Assembly (NCBI RefSeq): GCF_947259555.1
Contig: NZ_CAMYMD010000057.1
Span: 1-52,624 of the forward strand
Source: an uncultured Roseovarius sp.
GTDB lineage: Bacteria > Pseudomonadota > Alphaproteobacteria > Rhodobacterales > Rhodobacteraceae
Length of the DNA: 52,624 nucleotides
Reading direction: 5' to 3'
In this document: piece by piece, positions 33,794-43,126 of the stretch
How positions within the stretch are numbered: position 1 is the first letter of the stretch
Layout: each line of letters starts with the position of its first letter
Position numbers and translations under genes: made by a program
The notes under the pieces: generated by a model
What the model was told of the DNA's origin: nothing
Database searches by the model: none
What the model saw: only the letters and a program-made list of their open reading frames with translations

Positions 33794-35083
33794 TTACCGA
33801 TGATCGGTCTGAAGCTGACGCTCCAGCCACTGGGAATATTGCGAAATGCCGTAGCAGGTGACGAAGAACAAAAGCGCCGCGAAGCCAAACAGCTCCCAGT
33901 AGACGCCGTTCCATTCCGCCGAGGCGAGGATCGGGCCTCGGATCATGCCGACGATGTCGAACATCGAGATCACCGACACCAGCGTGGTGTCCTTGAAGAG
34001 GCCCACGGCGACGTTGACGATGCCCGGGATCGAGATCTTGAGCGCCTGCGGCAGGATAATCAGCTGCATCGCCTGCGCATAGTCGAGGCCCAGACTGTCC
34101 GCCGCTTCATACTGTCCGCGCGGCAGGGCGGCGAGACCGCCCCGGATCACTTCGGCGATATAGGCCGAGGCGAACATTGTGATCATGATGATCACTCGCA
34201 GGATCAGGTCAAAGCTTGTGCCCGGCGGCAGGAAATACGCCAGCACCACATTGGCGACGAACAGCAGCGTGATCAGCGGCACGCCGCGAATGAACTCGAT
34301 AAAGACCACGCAGATCCACTTGATGATCGGCATGCTCGATTGCCGCCCGAGCGCCAGCACGATACCGAAGGGCACCGAGAGCGACACACAGACCACACCC
34401 AGCATCAGGTTTATCATGAAGCCGCCCATGTCGCGGGAAGGAACTGCTTCGATGGCGAGGACATTCTCCATGGGTGCGGTGATGAAACCCGACAGGATCC
34501 AGAAGATCAGCGCCGCCACAAAGCCCGCAATCACCGCCATGCCCGCGCTGGCAGCCACCGTGCGCTTGTAGACATAGACGCCGAGCAGCACCCCCAGAAG
34601 GGCAAAGACCGGCACCAGGATCGACCCGCCCCAGATCAGCCAATAAGCAATGAAGGGGTAAAGCCCGGTGAAGATCAGCATCTTGCTCGGGAACAGCTTG
34701 TAGAACAGCAGCGGCGCGCCGGCCACGAAGAGCAGAATAAAGGCCAGCCCCGGCCGCCAATAGAGTTCAGAGGGGTATTTGAACCCGAAGAGAAGCTGGT
34801 TCCAGCGTTCCGTCAGCACTGCGAAGCAACCGCCCATGTTGCCGTCGAGAATGTCGCGGCAGGCGGTCAGGCTGGGGCTGTCCCAGACCCCGTTGAGAAA
34901 CCATGGCGCCGCCGAGATCACGATTTGAATGACGACATAGAGCGATACGACCGTCAGCAGCGAGTTGGCCGCCGAAGAAAAGAGGTTTTCACGCAGCCAT
35001 TTGATCGCGCCCCGTTCCGCCGCGGGGGGCGGCGCTTCGGGAAGCATATGGCTACGAACGAAAGCAAAGTGTTCCTGGGCCAT
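33794..35083 (-). CDS. aapM: General amino acid ABC transporter permease AapM (BztC-type)
   Basis: A 429-residue inner-membrane permease, the longer type found in Aap/Bzt systems, with extra N-terminal membrane helices before the usual five-helix core. The core has [20 protein letters not shown] and the conserved EAA loop [21 protein letters not shown] near residues 335-355. The N-terminus also has a periplasmic stretch with two cysteines ([14 protein letters not shown]). It starts three bases after the aapQ stop, which indicates coupled translation, and is followed by aapP. Confidence 0.93.
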   Translation of the reverse strand: MAQEHFAFVRSHMLPEAPPPAAERGAIKWLRENLFSSAANSLLTVVSLYVVIQIVISAAPWFLNGVWDSPSLTACRDILDGNMGGCFAVLTERWNQLLFGFKYPSELYWRPGLAFILLFVAGAPLLFYKLFPSKMLIFTGLYPFIAYWLIWGGSILVPVFALLGVLLGVYVYKRTVAASAGMAVIAGFVAALIFWILSGFITAPMENVLAIEAVPSRDMGGFMINLMLGVVCVSLSVPFGIVLALGRQSSMPIIKWICVVFIEFIRGVPLITLLFVANVVLAYFLPPGTSFDLILRVIIMITMFASAYIAEVIRGGLAALPRGQYEAADSLGLDYAQAMQLIILPQALKISIPGIVNVAVGLFKDTTLVSVISMFDIVGMIRGPILASAEWNGVYWELFGFAALLFFVTCYGISQYSQWLERQLQTDHR

Positions 35084-35086
35084 GGC

Positions 35087-36301
35087 TCACCGCTCCTTCA
35101 GCTTGATGGCGTTGTTGTAAACGTTCATCACCGCCGAGATCGCGAGGCTGATCGCCAGATAGAACAGCATGAGCAGAAGGACGCATTCGATCGCACGTCC
35201 GGTCTGGTTGAGGGTGATACCGCCAAGCGTGCCGGTCACATCCATGTAGCCCACGGCAATGGCCAGCGACGAGTTCTTGGTGAGGTTGAGGTATTGCGAG
35301 ATCAGCGGCGGGATGATCACCCGCAGCGCCTGCGGCAGGATCACAAGGTTCATGATCCGGCGCGGGCGCAGCCCGAGCGAGGCCGCGGCCTCGGTCTGGC
35401 CCTTGCTGACGGCCTGAATACCCGCCCGAACGTTCTCGGCGATGAAGGCCCCGGTGTAGATCGCCAGAGCAAACCAAAGCGCAATCAGAGAGCCGCGAAT
35501 GTGAATCCCGCCCCCGAAGTTGAAGCCCTTCAACGCAGGATAATCAAGGCTGATCGGCTGGCCCATGATGAAATAGATCAGGATCGTCGGCACGAAGAAA
35601 ATGACCAGCGAAGGCCACCCCATCGGCAGGAGCTTGCCCGTGTCGTATAGCAGCTTGGTGGCATAACGCCGATAATAGAAGACCCCGGCGATGGACGCGA
35701 GAAAGGTCAGAACGACTACAATTGATCCCCCGCCCCAGATCGGCGCCGGAATGTATATTCCGCGGTTGGTAAAGGCAAACGCCCCGAAGAGCATGCTTGA
35801 ATCCGGGTTGTCGCCGCGAAAGGCACTCGGTGCCGGGAGGACCGCCGTCATGATGGTGAAGATGATCAGGATCCAGATCAGCACCGGCACGTTGCGGAAC
35901 GCCTCGACATAGCCGGCCATCAGCTTGCGTACCAGCCAGTTGGGCGAGAGCCGCAGGATGCCCGCGGTGACGCCGAAGAGGGTCGCAGTCAGACATCCCA
36001 AGACGGCCACGATCAACGTATTCAGGACCCCGACAAACGAGGCGCGAAGATGGCTGGACTGGCTGTCGTATTCTATCGGGCGCTGGTTGATGTCATAGCC
36101 CGCCGGCTCTGCCAGAAAGCCAAAGGCGATGTTCTGCCCCTGCTCCGCGAGGTTCGTGACAAGGTTTGCGCCAAGATAGCCAATAAGCAGCATCAACAGC
36201 ACAAGTGCAATGAACTGAAAGGTATAAGAGCGATACCGCGTGTCGTATATCAGCTGCGACAGCTGGAACGACGCCTTTGGAGGGTCGGTTGCCGTTGTCA
36301 T
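35087..36301 (-). CDS. aapQ: General amino acid ABC transporter permease AapQ (BztB-type)
   Basis: A 404-residue permease that forms the membrane channel with AapM. Like AapM it is longer than simple polar amino acid permeases because of additional N-terminal helices. The NTLIVAVLGCLTATLFGVTAG region leads the transport core, and the EAA loop is EAAASLGLRPRRIMNLVILPQ near residues 310-330. It starts 122 bases downstream of the aapJ stop. A hairpin followed by T residues lies between them (36381-36410), which would lower its expression relative to aapJ. Confidence 0.93.
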   Translation of the reverse strand: MTTATDPPKASFQLSQLIYDTRYRSYTFQFIALVLLMLLIGYLGANLVTNLAEQGQNIAFGFLAEPAGYDINQRPIEYDSQSSHLRASFVGVLNTLIVAVLGCLTATLFGVTAGILRLSPNWLVRKLMAGYVEAFRNVPVLIWILIIFTIMTAVLPAPSAFRGDNPDSSMLFGAFAFTNRGIYIPAPIWGGGSIVVVLTFLASIAGVFYYRRYATKLLYDTGKLLPMGWPSLVIFFVPTILIYFIMGQPISLDYPALKGFNFGGGIHIRGSLIALWFALAIYTGAFIAENVRAGIQAVSKGQTEAAASLGLRPRRIMNLVILPQALRVIIPPLISQYLNLTKNSSLAIAVGYMDVTGTLGGITLNQTGRAIECVLLLMLFYLAISLAISAVMNVYNNAIKLKER

Positions 36302-36380
36302 CTGGGATTTCCCTGTTTTTCGACCCGGATTTTTATCGACAAACCTGCCGTGGGCCGATTTTTTCAGTGGTCGTCAGTTG

Positions 36381-36410
36381 AAAAAGGGCGCGGTGTATGC
36401 CGCGCCCTTT
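36381..36410 (-). terminator. Hairpin and T-run between aapJ and aapQ (partial terminator)
   Basis: On the minus strand an 11-pair stem (AAAGGGCGCGG against CCGCGCCCTTT, six-base loop) is followed by five T residues. It begins 13 bases after the aapJ stop. Such stems commonly protect or terminate the binding-protein mRNA so that it is made in excess over the membrane subunits. Confidence 0.8.
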
Positions 36411-36423
36411 GTCAGTTCTGGTC

Positions 36424-37443
36424 TTAGCGGAAGGGCGGCGAGTAGAGGATGCCACCGTCGGTCCACTGCGCGTTCAGGCCGCGCGCGAGGCCGATCGGGG
36501 TTTTCTCACCGATGTTCTTCTCGAACAGTTCGCCATAGTTGCCACCCACTGCAATGGCGCGCTTGGCCCAGTCAGCGTCAAGGCCGATCATCTCGCCGAG
36601 GTTCCCCTCGGTGCCGAGCAGACGGTTGATCTCGGGGCTGTTGGTCGGCTCAGACGCCATTTCCTCGACATTGGCACTCGTGACGCCCAGCTCTTCCGAC
36701 GCAATCAGAGCATTGAGCGTCCAGCGCACGATATCACCCCAGTCGTTGTCGCCATGCCGCACAAGCGGGCCAAGCGGCTCTTTGGAAATGATCTCGGGCA
36801 GGATCACGTGCTCGGTCGGGTTCTCGAACGCGGCACGTGTCGCCGCGAGGCCGGACGCGTCAGTGGTGTAGGCATCACACGCACCGGCCAGATACTGTTG
36901 CTGGCCTTCAGCGTTGGTCTCGACCGGAACCGGCTCGTAGCTGATGTTGTTCTTGCGGAAGAAATCCGCGAGGTTCAGCTCGGTCGTGGTACCGGTCTGG
37001 ATGCAGACGGTCGCCCCGTCGAGTTCCTTGGCCGAGCTCACGCCAAGCGCCTTGGGCACCATGAAGCCCTGACCGTCGTAGTAGTTGACGCCGACGAATT
37101 CGAACTTGAGGTCGGTGTCACGCGAGAACGTCCATGTGGTGTTGCGCGCCAGCATGTCGATCTCACCCGAGGCAAGCGCGGTGAAGCGGGTCTTGCCGGT
37201 AGTCGGCACGAATTCAACGGCGTTCGCATCACCCAGAACGGCGGCGGCGACGGCGCGGCACACAGCCACGTCAAAGCCTTCCCAAACACCGTTCGCATCG
37301 GGAGCGGCAAAGCCCACGAGGCCGGTCGTCACGCCGCAGTTCAGCGTGCCGCGGGCCTTCACGTCATCCAACGTGGCCGCCGCAGATGCGCCAGCCGCAA
37401 GGCCGGCCACCGTCAGCGCGCCCAAAAATACGGTTTTGTTCAT
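36424..37443 (-). CDS. aapJ: General amino acid ABC transporter substrate-binding protein AapJ (BztA-type)
   Basis: A 339-residue periplasmic binding protein, family 3. MNKTVFLGALTVAGLAAGAS is a signal peptide with cleavage near ASAAA. The family core appears as RGTLNCGVTTGLVGFAAPDA, then GKTRFTALASGEIDMLARNT and TWTFSRDTDL. It should capture glutamate, glutamine and related amino acids. ATG at 37443 has AGAGG six bases upstream; the frame extends eight codons earlier. It is the first gene of aapJQMP. The upstream gap to the ATP12 gene is about 195 bases and should contain the promoter, with a TTGACG possible -35 element near 37580. Confidence 0.94.
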   Translation of the reverse strand: MNKTVFLGALTVAGLAAGASAAATLDDVKARGTLNCGVTTGLVGFAAPDANGVWEGFDVAVCRAVAAAVLGDANAVEFVPTTGKTRFTALASGEIDMLARNTTWTFSRDTDLKFEFVGVNYYDGQGFMVPKALGVSSAKELDGATVCIQTGTTTELNLADFFRKNNISYEPVPVETNAEGQQQYLAGACDAYTTDASGLAATRAAFENPTEHVILPEIISKEPLGPLVRHGDNDWGDIVRWTLNALIASEELGVTSANVEEMASEPTNSPEINRLLGTEGNLGEMIGLDADWAKRAIAVGGNYGELFEKNIGEKTPIGLARGLNAQWTDGGILYSPPFR

Positions 37444-37638
37444 GTTAACCTCTTCCTGATTGTCCACCCTTCAGAGGGCGGTTCTGTCGGGCCTACGGAC
37501 CCACTCTGATACTGGTTCAGGGGCGTTGACCCCTTTCAGTGTCAGCGAGTTTGGTTGGATTCATCACAAAACGTCAAGTCTTTGTTCACGAAATCCAATG
37601 CAAAACCGGGACTTGCCGCAGCGTTAGCCGCATCTGCA

Positions 37639-38361
37639 TCATGCCGCACGAACACTGCGCGAAATATCGTGAAACCGTTTTGCGTGACGGAAGTCCGATG
37701 CCTTGCGGTCCGCCAACTCGGCAGCCTCGTCGTCCTTACCCCATTGCTCTTCCTGCCAGGTTTCATCAATCCGGGACAGGTGCCACAATGTCTCGACGGG
37801 GTGCAGATCATGTATCGCGGCAAAGCCAATCACGAGCGAGCCGCTAAGGCTCACGAGGTCATGAAAGGCGGTAAGCGCCCATATATCCAGCGTGTCCACG
37901 TGTGAACGAAGGCGGCGGAGCGCCTTTTCATCCTGCGGTATGTGCACGAGCCCTTCCACGGGATGCAACCTCGCAGACAGGACCGATTCGGCCCAGTCAA
38001 GCAAAGGATCCCAAGCCTCGGATTGCCGTGCGACCAATTCGACCGGGCTTAAGGCACGATAACAGACCAGGTCGGCATCGCCGTAATCCGCGATCATCCC
38101 GGCCACCTCGGTCCGTTGGCGCGAAACCTTGTCGATGGCTGCGTTTGCCGACCGGGTAAAGGGCATGCTGTTGGGATCTATACGACCTTCCTGCGCGTCC
38201 CATTCGGCGGCAATTTCCTCTGCCAGTGGTCGTGTCGGAACAACAAGGGCCGCCTTGGCCGGAGTACGCACCGACCGCCCGTCGAGCCGAACGCCATAAC
38301 CGCCCGCGTCTTCGACGACAGTCGCCTCTGTCCAGAAGCGCTTTGCTTTCCATTCACTCAT
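37639..38361 (-). CDS. ATP12 family F1-ATPase assembly chaperone
   Basis: A 240-residue protein of the ATP12 family, which helps assemble the alpha subunit of F1-ATPase in mitochondria and is conserved in alphaproteobacteria. The N-terminal WKAKRFWTEATVVEDAGGYG and the GRSVRTPAKAALVVPTRPLA region are characteristic, as is EWDAQEGRIDPNSMPFTRSA. The central and C-terminal helices follow. It overlaps the HAD phosphatase gene by eight bases, so it belongs to the crcB-rluC-HAD-ATP12 unit. Family assignment is strong; the F1 role is inferred from mitochondrial work. Confidence 0.9.
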   Translation of the reverse strand: MSEWKAKRFWTEATVVEDAGGYGVRLDGRSVRTPAKAALVVPTRPLAEEIAAEWDAQEGRIDPNSMPFTRSANAAIDKVSRQRTEVAGMIADYGDADLVCYRALSPVELVARQSEAWDPLLDWAESVLSARLHPVEGLVHIPQDEKALRRLRSHVDTLDIWALTAFHDLVSLSGSLVIGFAAIHDLHPVETLWHLSRIDETWQEEQWGKDDEAAELADRKASDFRHAKRFHDISRSVRAA

Positions 38362-39040
38362 GGGCGTTCTCCCATATCCGCTCCAGCGCGTTGGGCAGCG
38401 CCCGGAAATCCTGCACGATCTCGCGCGCGGCGCTCAGCGCCTCGGGCCTGTGATACCCCCAGGACACACCGATACCCGCGATGCCCGCCGCCTGCGCCAT
38501 CTCCATGTCAAAGCTCGTATCCCCCACCATCACCGCATTTGCAGGAGCGATGCCCGTTTCCGCCAAGGCCGCCCGCAGCATCGAAGGGTGCGGCTTGGAG
38601 GGATGATGGTCCGCGACCTGCCGGGTCACGAAATAAGATCTGAGATCATGCCCGTCCAGCAGCTTGTCGAGCCCGCGTGCCGATTTCCCGGTGGCCACGC
38701 CCAGCAATGTCTCGGGCACGGCATGAAGCGCGCGGAGCGTGTCGAGCGCATGCGGATAAAGCGGCGACGATTGCGCCACGCCCGAGTCCGCGCGCAAACC
38801 CATATACGCCTCTTTGTACCATCCGACGATGCGCCCGTGCATCTCGCCGGGCAGGTCCGGGGCGAGCCGGGCAACGGCCACATCGAGCGAAAGACCCACG
38901 ATCCCCAAAATCGCCTCGCGCTCCGGCGCGGGCTCTCCCGCGCGGTCAAACCCGGCACGCATCGCCGCGAGGATATCGCCCTGACTGTCAACCAAAGTTC
39001 CGTCGACATCGAAGATCACCAAACGCAAGGGCCGGCTCAT
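38354..39040 (-). CDS. HAD-IA family hydrolase (phosphoglycolate phosphatase-like)
   Basis: A 228-residue haloacid dehalogenase-superfamily phosphatase. Motif I is VIFDVDGTLVDS with the nucleophile Asp near residue 10, motif II includes VATGKSARGLDKLL, motif III is PSKPHPSML and motif IV is VMVGDTSFDMEMA. The cap is of the small helical type used by Gph-like enzymes, but the exact substrate cannot be named. ATG at 39040 overlaps the rluC stop by four bases. It lies between rluC and the ATP12 gene, an arrangement commonly conserved in alphaproteobacteria. Confidence 0.88.
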   Translation of the reverse strand: MSRPLRLVIFDVDGTLVDSQGDILAAMRAGFDRAGEPAPEREAILGIVGLSLDVAVARLAPDLPGEMHGRIVGWYKEAYMGLRADSGVAQSSPLYPHALDTLRALHAVPETLLGVATGKSARGLDKLLDGHDLRSYFVTRQVADHHPSKPHPSMLRAALAETGIAPANAVMVGDTSFDMEMAQAAGIAGIGVSWGYHRPEALSAAREIVQDFRALPNALERIWENAHE

Positions 39041-40080
39041 GCCATATCCTCGAGCGGGTCCTCCGGAGCCTCGGACGGCACCCATTGAAACAGATCCCAG
39101 GTGCGCGCCATGTGGTCTGGTAACGGAGCGGTGATATGCAAGATGGCGCGCGTCACCGGATGCTCGATCTTGAGCGAGCGGGCGTGCAGATGCAGCTTGC
39201 GGCTGACATCCCCACCAAGCTGCGCGCCCCAGCCGTCACCCAGATTCTCCTGACCGGAGCCACCGTATTTTCCGTCTCCCACGATGGGATGACCGATTTC
39301 GGCCATGTGTGCGCGCAGTTGGTGCGTGCGGCCAGTGACCGGAATGAGGGCCATCCAAGCCGTACGCCCGCCCGCAGCCTCGATCACCGCATAGTCGCTG
39401 GTCGCAGGCTTGGCACCCGGTGTCGCGTCCACCTCACGCGGATGCACGCAAAGCATCTTTTCGCCCTCACCCTTGGCCCCGTGTCCCGGCGCCTTGACCA
39501 GCCCGTATCGGATTGTGCCCATGCGCGGCGTGGGCACCCCGGCGACCGCGGCCCAGTAAATCTTGCGGGTGTTGCGATGCCGGAATGCGGCGGTCAGGCC
39601 CTTCGCTGCCTCCCGTGTCCGCGCGAGCAAAAGAACACCCGAGGTATCCTTGTCGAGCCGATGCACAAGCCTTGGCTTGTCCTCTGCTCCAAAGCGAAGC
39701 GCCTCGGCCAGCCCGTCCACATGCCGCGTCAGCTTGGAGCCGCCCTGCACCGGCAGACCCGGCGGCTTGTTGAGCGCAATGACATGATCGTCGCGGTAGA
39801 TCACACAGGACTGGATCATCTTGGCATCGGCCGGTGTGATCCGCGCCGCCGCGCCGCTCGGCCGTTCATCCCGATCCGGCAGCGGCGGGATGCGCACGAC
39901 CTGCCCCACGTCGAGACGGGTCGCGGGCTTGACCCGCCCGCCATCGACACGGACTTCGCCCTTGCGGCACATCTTTTCGATCTGCACTTGGCCGACATGG
40001 GGAAACAGGCGGCGCAACCACCGGTCAAGCCGTTGATCGCCATCATCTGGCCCTACGGTGCGGTTCTGCACACCACTCAT
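39037..40080 (-). CDS. rluC: RluC/RluD-family 23S rRNA pseudouridine synthase
   Basis: Converts uridines in 23S rRNA to pseudouridine. The N-terminal S4 RNA-binding domain (QRLDRWLRRLFPHVGQVQIE) is followed by the catalytic domain with HRLDKDTSGVLLLAR, where the Asp is the nucleophile, and by the GRTHQLRAHM motif. At 347 residues it is a typical RluC/RluD member. The choice between RluC and RluD cannot be made by eye, although alphaproteobacterial proteins with this neighbourhood are usually called RluC. It overlaps crcB upstream and the HAD gene downstream by four bases each. Confidence 0.9.
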   Translation of the reverse strand: MSGVQNRTVGPDDGDQRLDRWLRRLFPHVGQVQIEKMCRKGEVRVDGGRVKPATRLDVGQVVRIPPLPDRDERPSGAAARITPADAKMIQSCVIYRDDHVIALNKPPGLPVQGGSKLTRHVDGLAEALRFGAEDKPRLVHRLDKDTSGVLLLARTREAAKGLTAAFRHRNTRKIYWAAVAGVPTPRMGTIRYGLVKAPGHGAKGEGEKMLCVHPREVDATPGAKPATSDYAVIEAAGGRTAWMALIPVTGRTHQLRAHMAEIGHPIVGDGKYGGSGQENLGDGWGAQLGGDVSRKLHLHARSLKIEHPVTRAILHITAPLPDHMARTWDLFQWVPSEAPEDPLEDMA

Positions 40081-40454
40081 GCCAAGGCCCCCCGCGCCAG
40101 CCAGACACCAAGGGTCAGCGCGGCGATGGACGCCACCACGGAAAGGCCCACATACGCCGCAGCCGCGCCGGCTTGTCCGTCATCCCAAAGGCTGAATGCC
40201 TCCAGCGAAAAGGCCGAGAACGTTGTAAAGCCCCCCAAGACCCCGGTCATCAGAAACGGGCCGAGATGCCCGAGCCCGCGCTGCATGAGTACCACGGCGG
40301 CCATCCCCATCAGGAACGACCCGAGGATGTTGACCCCGAGAACCCCCACAGGAAAACCCGACCCGCCCGCGCGCAGCGCGAGCAGCCCCACGCCATAGCG
40401 CAGACATGAGCCGATTGCGCCGCCTATAGCCACTTGTATGAAACCTGTCATCAT
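40077..40454 (-). CDS. crcB: Fluoride efflux channel CrcB/Fluc
   Basis: A 125-residue four-helix membrane protein that exports fluoride as a dual-topology dimer. The family pattern is present: GGAIGSCLRYGVG near the start, NILGSFLMG with the conserved Asn, and the central GVLGGFTTFSAFSLE, where the TTFS and Phe residues line the pore. Two adjacent ATG codons at 40454 and 40451 are both possible. It heads the crcB-rluC-HAD-ATP12 unit. No fluoride riboswitch was found upstream, so it is probably not fluoride-induced by that route. The modABC operon ends 48 bases upstream on the same strand. Confidence 0.92.
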   Translation of the reverse strand: MMTGFIQVAIGGAIGSCLRYGVGLLALRAGGSGFPVGVLGVNILGSFLMGMAAVVLMQRGLGHLGPFLMTGVLGGFTTFSAFSLEAFSLWDDGQAGAAAAYVGLSVVASIAALTLGVWLARGALA

Positions 40455-40502
40455 GCCCGCGTCTGTCGCGCGCGCCCCGGCAATTGTCAAGCGCGGCGCG
40501 GG

Positions 40503-41600
40503 CTACGCGCGCGGCAGCGCCTGACGATCAAAGGCCGCCGCCTTGATCAGCGCCACCAATGTCTGACCGGGTTGCACATCGAGGTCCCGCAGCGCCGCAC
40601 GGGTCACACGCGCACGCAAGTGCTGTTCGCCCAAGGCCAGCAAGACCTCGGCATAGGCAGTATTTTCCTCCACCTCCACACGAAGCACACGTGCCTCAAG
40701 CATGTTGCGGATGCTGATCCCCACGGGCCTCTCCCGCGCCAGTGCCACGTCGCGTGCCCGCACCCTCAGGCGCACAGGCTCACCGATGTTCAGGCGCACC
40801 TCGGGCACGTCCAGAGCCAGCCCGGACCCGAGATCTATCCGCGTTAGGTGCATCGCCTCATCCTGCGTCGCAACACGCCCCGCGAGGACCGCCCCCGCCT
40901 CGAACCGGCCTTGAACGCCAGCCAGATCAAGCCGCTCAAGCGTCTCGGCGACACCCCCTGCCGCCGCCACGGCTCCGGCCTCCAGCGCGACAATGCGGTC
41001 GGCCAGTTGCGTTACCTCTTCGAGGGCATGGGTCACGTAAATCACCGGCACCGCAAATGCCGCGGACAGACGCCCGATATAGGGCAGGATCTCGGCCTTG
41101 CGCCGCGTGTCGAGGGCGGCCAACGGCTCGTCCATGAGCAAAAGCCGCGGACGGGCCAGCAACGCCCGACCCATCGCAACCCTCTGCCGTTCACCACCAG
41201 ACAGTGTTGCTGCATCACGCTCGAAGAGCGGACCGAGATCGAGCGCATCCGCGACATCGTCAAACGCGTATCGCGCGGGCAGATGCCGCGCGCGCCGATG
41301 CGCATAATCCAGATTGCCCTGCACCGTCAGATGCGGGAAAAGCCGGGTGTCCTGAAATACATATCCGACCCCGCGCTGGTGGGGCGCCACCGAACGACGC
41401 CCCCGCAGCCAAACTTCGCCACCAAATGACAGGTCTCCGCGAGCCCGCTTCTCGAACCCGGCGATGACACGCAGCAACGTGGATTTGCCACATCCCGAGG
41501 GGCCAAAGAGCGCGGTCAGTCCCTGCCCCTCGAAACGGTGCGCAACAGCCAGCGTAAAGCCGGGAAACTCCACCCGGATATCAACCGCAAGACCGGTCAT
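40503..41600 (-). CDS. modC: Molybdate ABC transporter ATP-binding protein
   Basis: ATPase of the molybdate importer, 365 residues. Walker A is GPSGCGKST, the signature is LSGGERQRVAMGRAL, and Walker B is LLLMDEPLAALD. A C-terminal molybdate-binding (Mop) domain is visible from about residue 300, starting at SIRNMLEARVLRVEVEENTA; in ModC this domain may serve regulation. Its start overlaps the modB stop by four bases (ATGA at 41597-41600). It is the last gene of modABC and is followed 48 bases later by crcB. Confidence 0.94.
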   Translation of the reverse strand: MTGLAVDIRVEFPGFTLAVAHRFEGQGLTALFGPSGCGKSTLLRVIAGFEKRARGDLSFGGEVWLRGRRSVAPHQRGVGYVFQDTRLFPHLTVQGNLDYAHRRARHLPARYAFDDVADALDLGPLFERDAATLSGGERQRVAMGRALLARPRLLLMDEPLAALDTRRKAEILPYIGRLSAAFAVPVIYVTHALEEVTQLADRIVALEAGAVAAAGGVAETLERLDLAGVQGRFEAGAVLAGRVATQDEAMHLTRIDLGSGLALDVPEVRLNIGEPVRLRVRARDVALARERPVGISIRNMLEARVLRVEVEENTAYAEVLLALGEQHLRARVTRAALRDLDVQPGQTLVALIKAAAFDRQALPRA

Positions 41601-42280
41601 CGCAGCCCCGCGTGGATCGGGAAGCGACGGTTGATCACATAGACCGCCAGCAGCACCAAAAACGAGAACACGAGCAGAATCGCCGATAGCGTATGCGCGG
41701 CGGCATAGTCGATGGTTTCAACGTGTTCGTAAATCTGTATCGAAATCATCCGCGTTCGGCCCGGAATATTCCCCCCGACCATCAACACGACGCCAAACTC
41801 TCCTACGGTGTGCGCGAAGGTCAGAACAACCGCAGTCAGGTAACCGCGCAACGCCATCGGCGAGGCCACACTGATGAACGCGTCGAAAGGCCCGGCGCGC
41901 AGGCTCGCTGCGGCCTCCATCGGACCGCGACCCACCGCCTCGAACGCGGCCTGCAAGGGCTGCACCATGAACGGCAGGGAATAAAGGACAGAGGCCAGGA
42001 CCAGACCGGTGAAAGAAAATGTCAGGGTCGATCCGGTGATATCGAGCCAGAGACCGCCCAACGCTGCATCAGGGCTGAACAGCACCAGCAGATAAAAGCC
42101 AAGCACAGTGGGCGGCAGAACGAGGGGCAGAGCCGTCACCGCCTCGATCACCGGCTTGACGCGGGCCTGTGTCCACGCCAGCCACCACGCAAGCGGCGTG
42201 CCGACCAGCAACAGGATAATCGTCGCCACAGCCGCAAGCTGCGCGGTGAGCCATAATGGCCCCAGATCAGGAACCGTCAT
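41597..42280 (-). CDS. modB: Molybdate ABC transporter permease
   Basis: A 227-residue inner-membrane permease with about five hydrophobic segments. The EAA loop is EAAASLRAGPFDAF near residues 130-145, and LPLVLPPTVLGFYLL near 50-65 is the characteristic ModB stretch; VVLTFAHTVGEFGVVLMVGG near 165-184 is another. The ATG at 42280 (MTVPDLG) is chosen because it gives the family's N-terminus; it overlaps the end of modA by 14 bases. modC follows with a four-base overlap, so ModA, ModB and ModC are likely produced together. Confidence 0.93.
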   Translation of the reverse strand: MTVPDLGPLWLTAQLAAVATIILLLVGTPLAWWLAWTQARVKPVIEAVTALPLVLPPTVLGFYLLVLFSPDAALGGLWLDITGSTLTFSFTGLVLASVLYSLPFMVQPLQAAFEAVGRGPMEAAASLRAGPFDAFISVASPMALRGYLTAVVLTFAHTVGEFGVVLMVGGNIPGRTRMISIQIYEHVETIDYAAAHTLSAILLVFSFLVLLAVYVINRRFPIHAGLR

Positions 42281-43055
42281 CGCCTGTCCCGTACCCATAG
42301 GCCGCAATCACCTCTGCCGCCGCCACACTGCGCAGATAGGCTAGAAACGCCGCCGCTGCGTCGTTCTGACGCCCTGCGGCCAATAAGACGGCATCCTGTC
42401 GGATCGGCGCATAGAGTGTCTGCGGCACATCCCAATGACTGCCCTCCTGCGGCACGCCCGGCTGCAACACAGCCGACATCGCGACCAAGCCGAGCTCTGC
42501 CGCACCGCTTGCCACCATCGCGTGGGTCTGCCCGATATTCTGCCCCATAACGATCTTTGGCTGCATCTCCTGCCAGAGATCCAGCCCCCTCAGCGCCTCT
42601 CGCGCCGCCTTGCCATACGGCGCAAGCTTGGGATTGGCGATCGCCAGATGTCTCAGCCCCGGATCGCGAAGGGCAGCGGCGCCGTCCCCTCCGACACGTC
42701 CCGGCGCAGCGCTCCAGAGCACAAGACGCCCGGTCGCGTATGCAAACCCACTGCCCTCGACCGCGAGCCCGCCTTCAATCAGCCGCGCCGGGGTGGCCGC
42801 GTCGGCAGATAACATGAGATCAAACGGTGCCCCCGCCGCGATCTGCGCATAGAGCTTGCCCGTGGAGCCGGTGGTCAGCGTCACGACATGACCTGTCTCA
42901 GCATTAAAGCGCGTGGCCAGCTCCTCCGCCGCCCCGGCAAAATTCGCGGCGATCGCGGCAAGCGCTTCCTCTGCTGGTGCAGCATGCGGCACCAGAGCGA
43001 GGATAGCCGCAGCCATACGCCTGAGCATCGAACAGTTCGCAAATGACAAAGACAT
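42267..43055 (-). CDS. modA: Molybdate ABC transporter substrate-binding protein
   Basis: A 262-residue periplasmic protein that binds molybdate or tungstate. MSLSFANCSMLRRMAAAILA begins the signal peptide, with cleavage probably near AAPAEE. The family core is seen in ATRFNAETGHVVTLTTGSTG, GAPFDLMLSAD and GKLYAQIAAG, which supply the ligand hydroxyls. ATG at 43055 is fixed by GGAGG five to six bases upstream. A 24-base inverted repeat lies only 16 bases upstream of the start, where ModE would repress it in molybdate excess. Confidence 0.94.
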   Translation of the reverse strand: MSLSFANCSMLRRMAAAILALVPHAAPAEEALAAIAANFAGAAEELATRFNAETGHVVTLTTGSTGKLYAQIAAGAPFDLMLSADAATPARLIEGGLAVEGSGFAYATGRLVLWSAAPGRVGGDGAAALRDPGLRHLAIANPKLAPYGKAAREALRGLDLWQEMQPKIVMGQNIGQTHAMVASGAAELGLVAMSAVLQPGVPQEGSHWDVPQTLYAPIRQDAVLLAAGRQNDAAAAFLAYLRSVAAAEVIAAYGYGTGDDGS

Positions 43056-43071
43056 GGTATCCTCCAAGCCT

Positions 43072-43095
43072 CGATATGTTCAATCGAACATATCG
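43072..43095. promoter_or_regulatory. Mo-box-like ModE operator upstream of modABC
   Basis: CGATATGTTC and GAACATATCG are perfect ten-base inverted arms separated by AATC. The CGATAT/ATATCG ends resemble ModE binding sites (Mo-boxes) known from Rhodobacter and Escherichia. It sits between modE and modA, 16 bases before the modA start. A weaker imperfect copy, GATATCTTC to GGACATATC, lies at 43120-43141 at the modE 3' end. Confidence 0.72.
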
Positions 43096-43126
43096 CAGAG
43101 GGCATATCACATGACAAGCGATATCT

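Noticed and set aside
33800..35650. A 616-codon plus-strand open frame opposite aapM and aapQ
   Set aside because: The translation is almost all charged His/Asp/Arg/Gln residues, the mirror image of hydrophobic membrane-helix codons; the permeases on the other strand are clear.
40455..40502. Fluoride riboswitch in front of crcB
   Set aside because: Only 48 bases separate modC from crcB and they do not contain the conserved GGNGATGG pattern.
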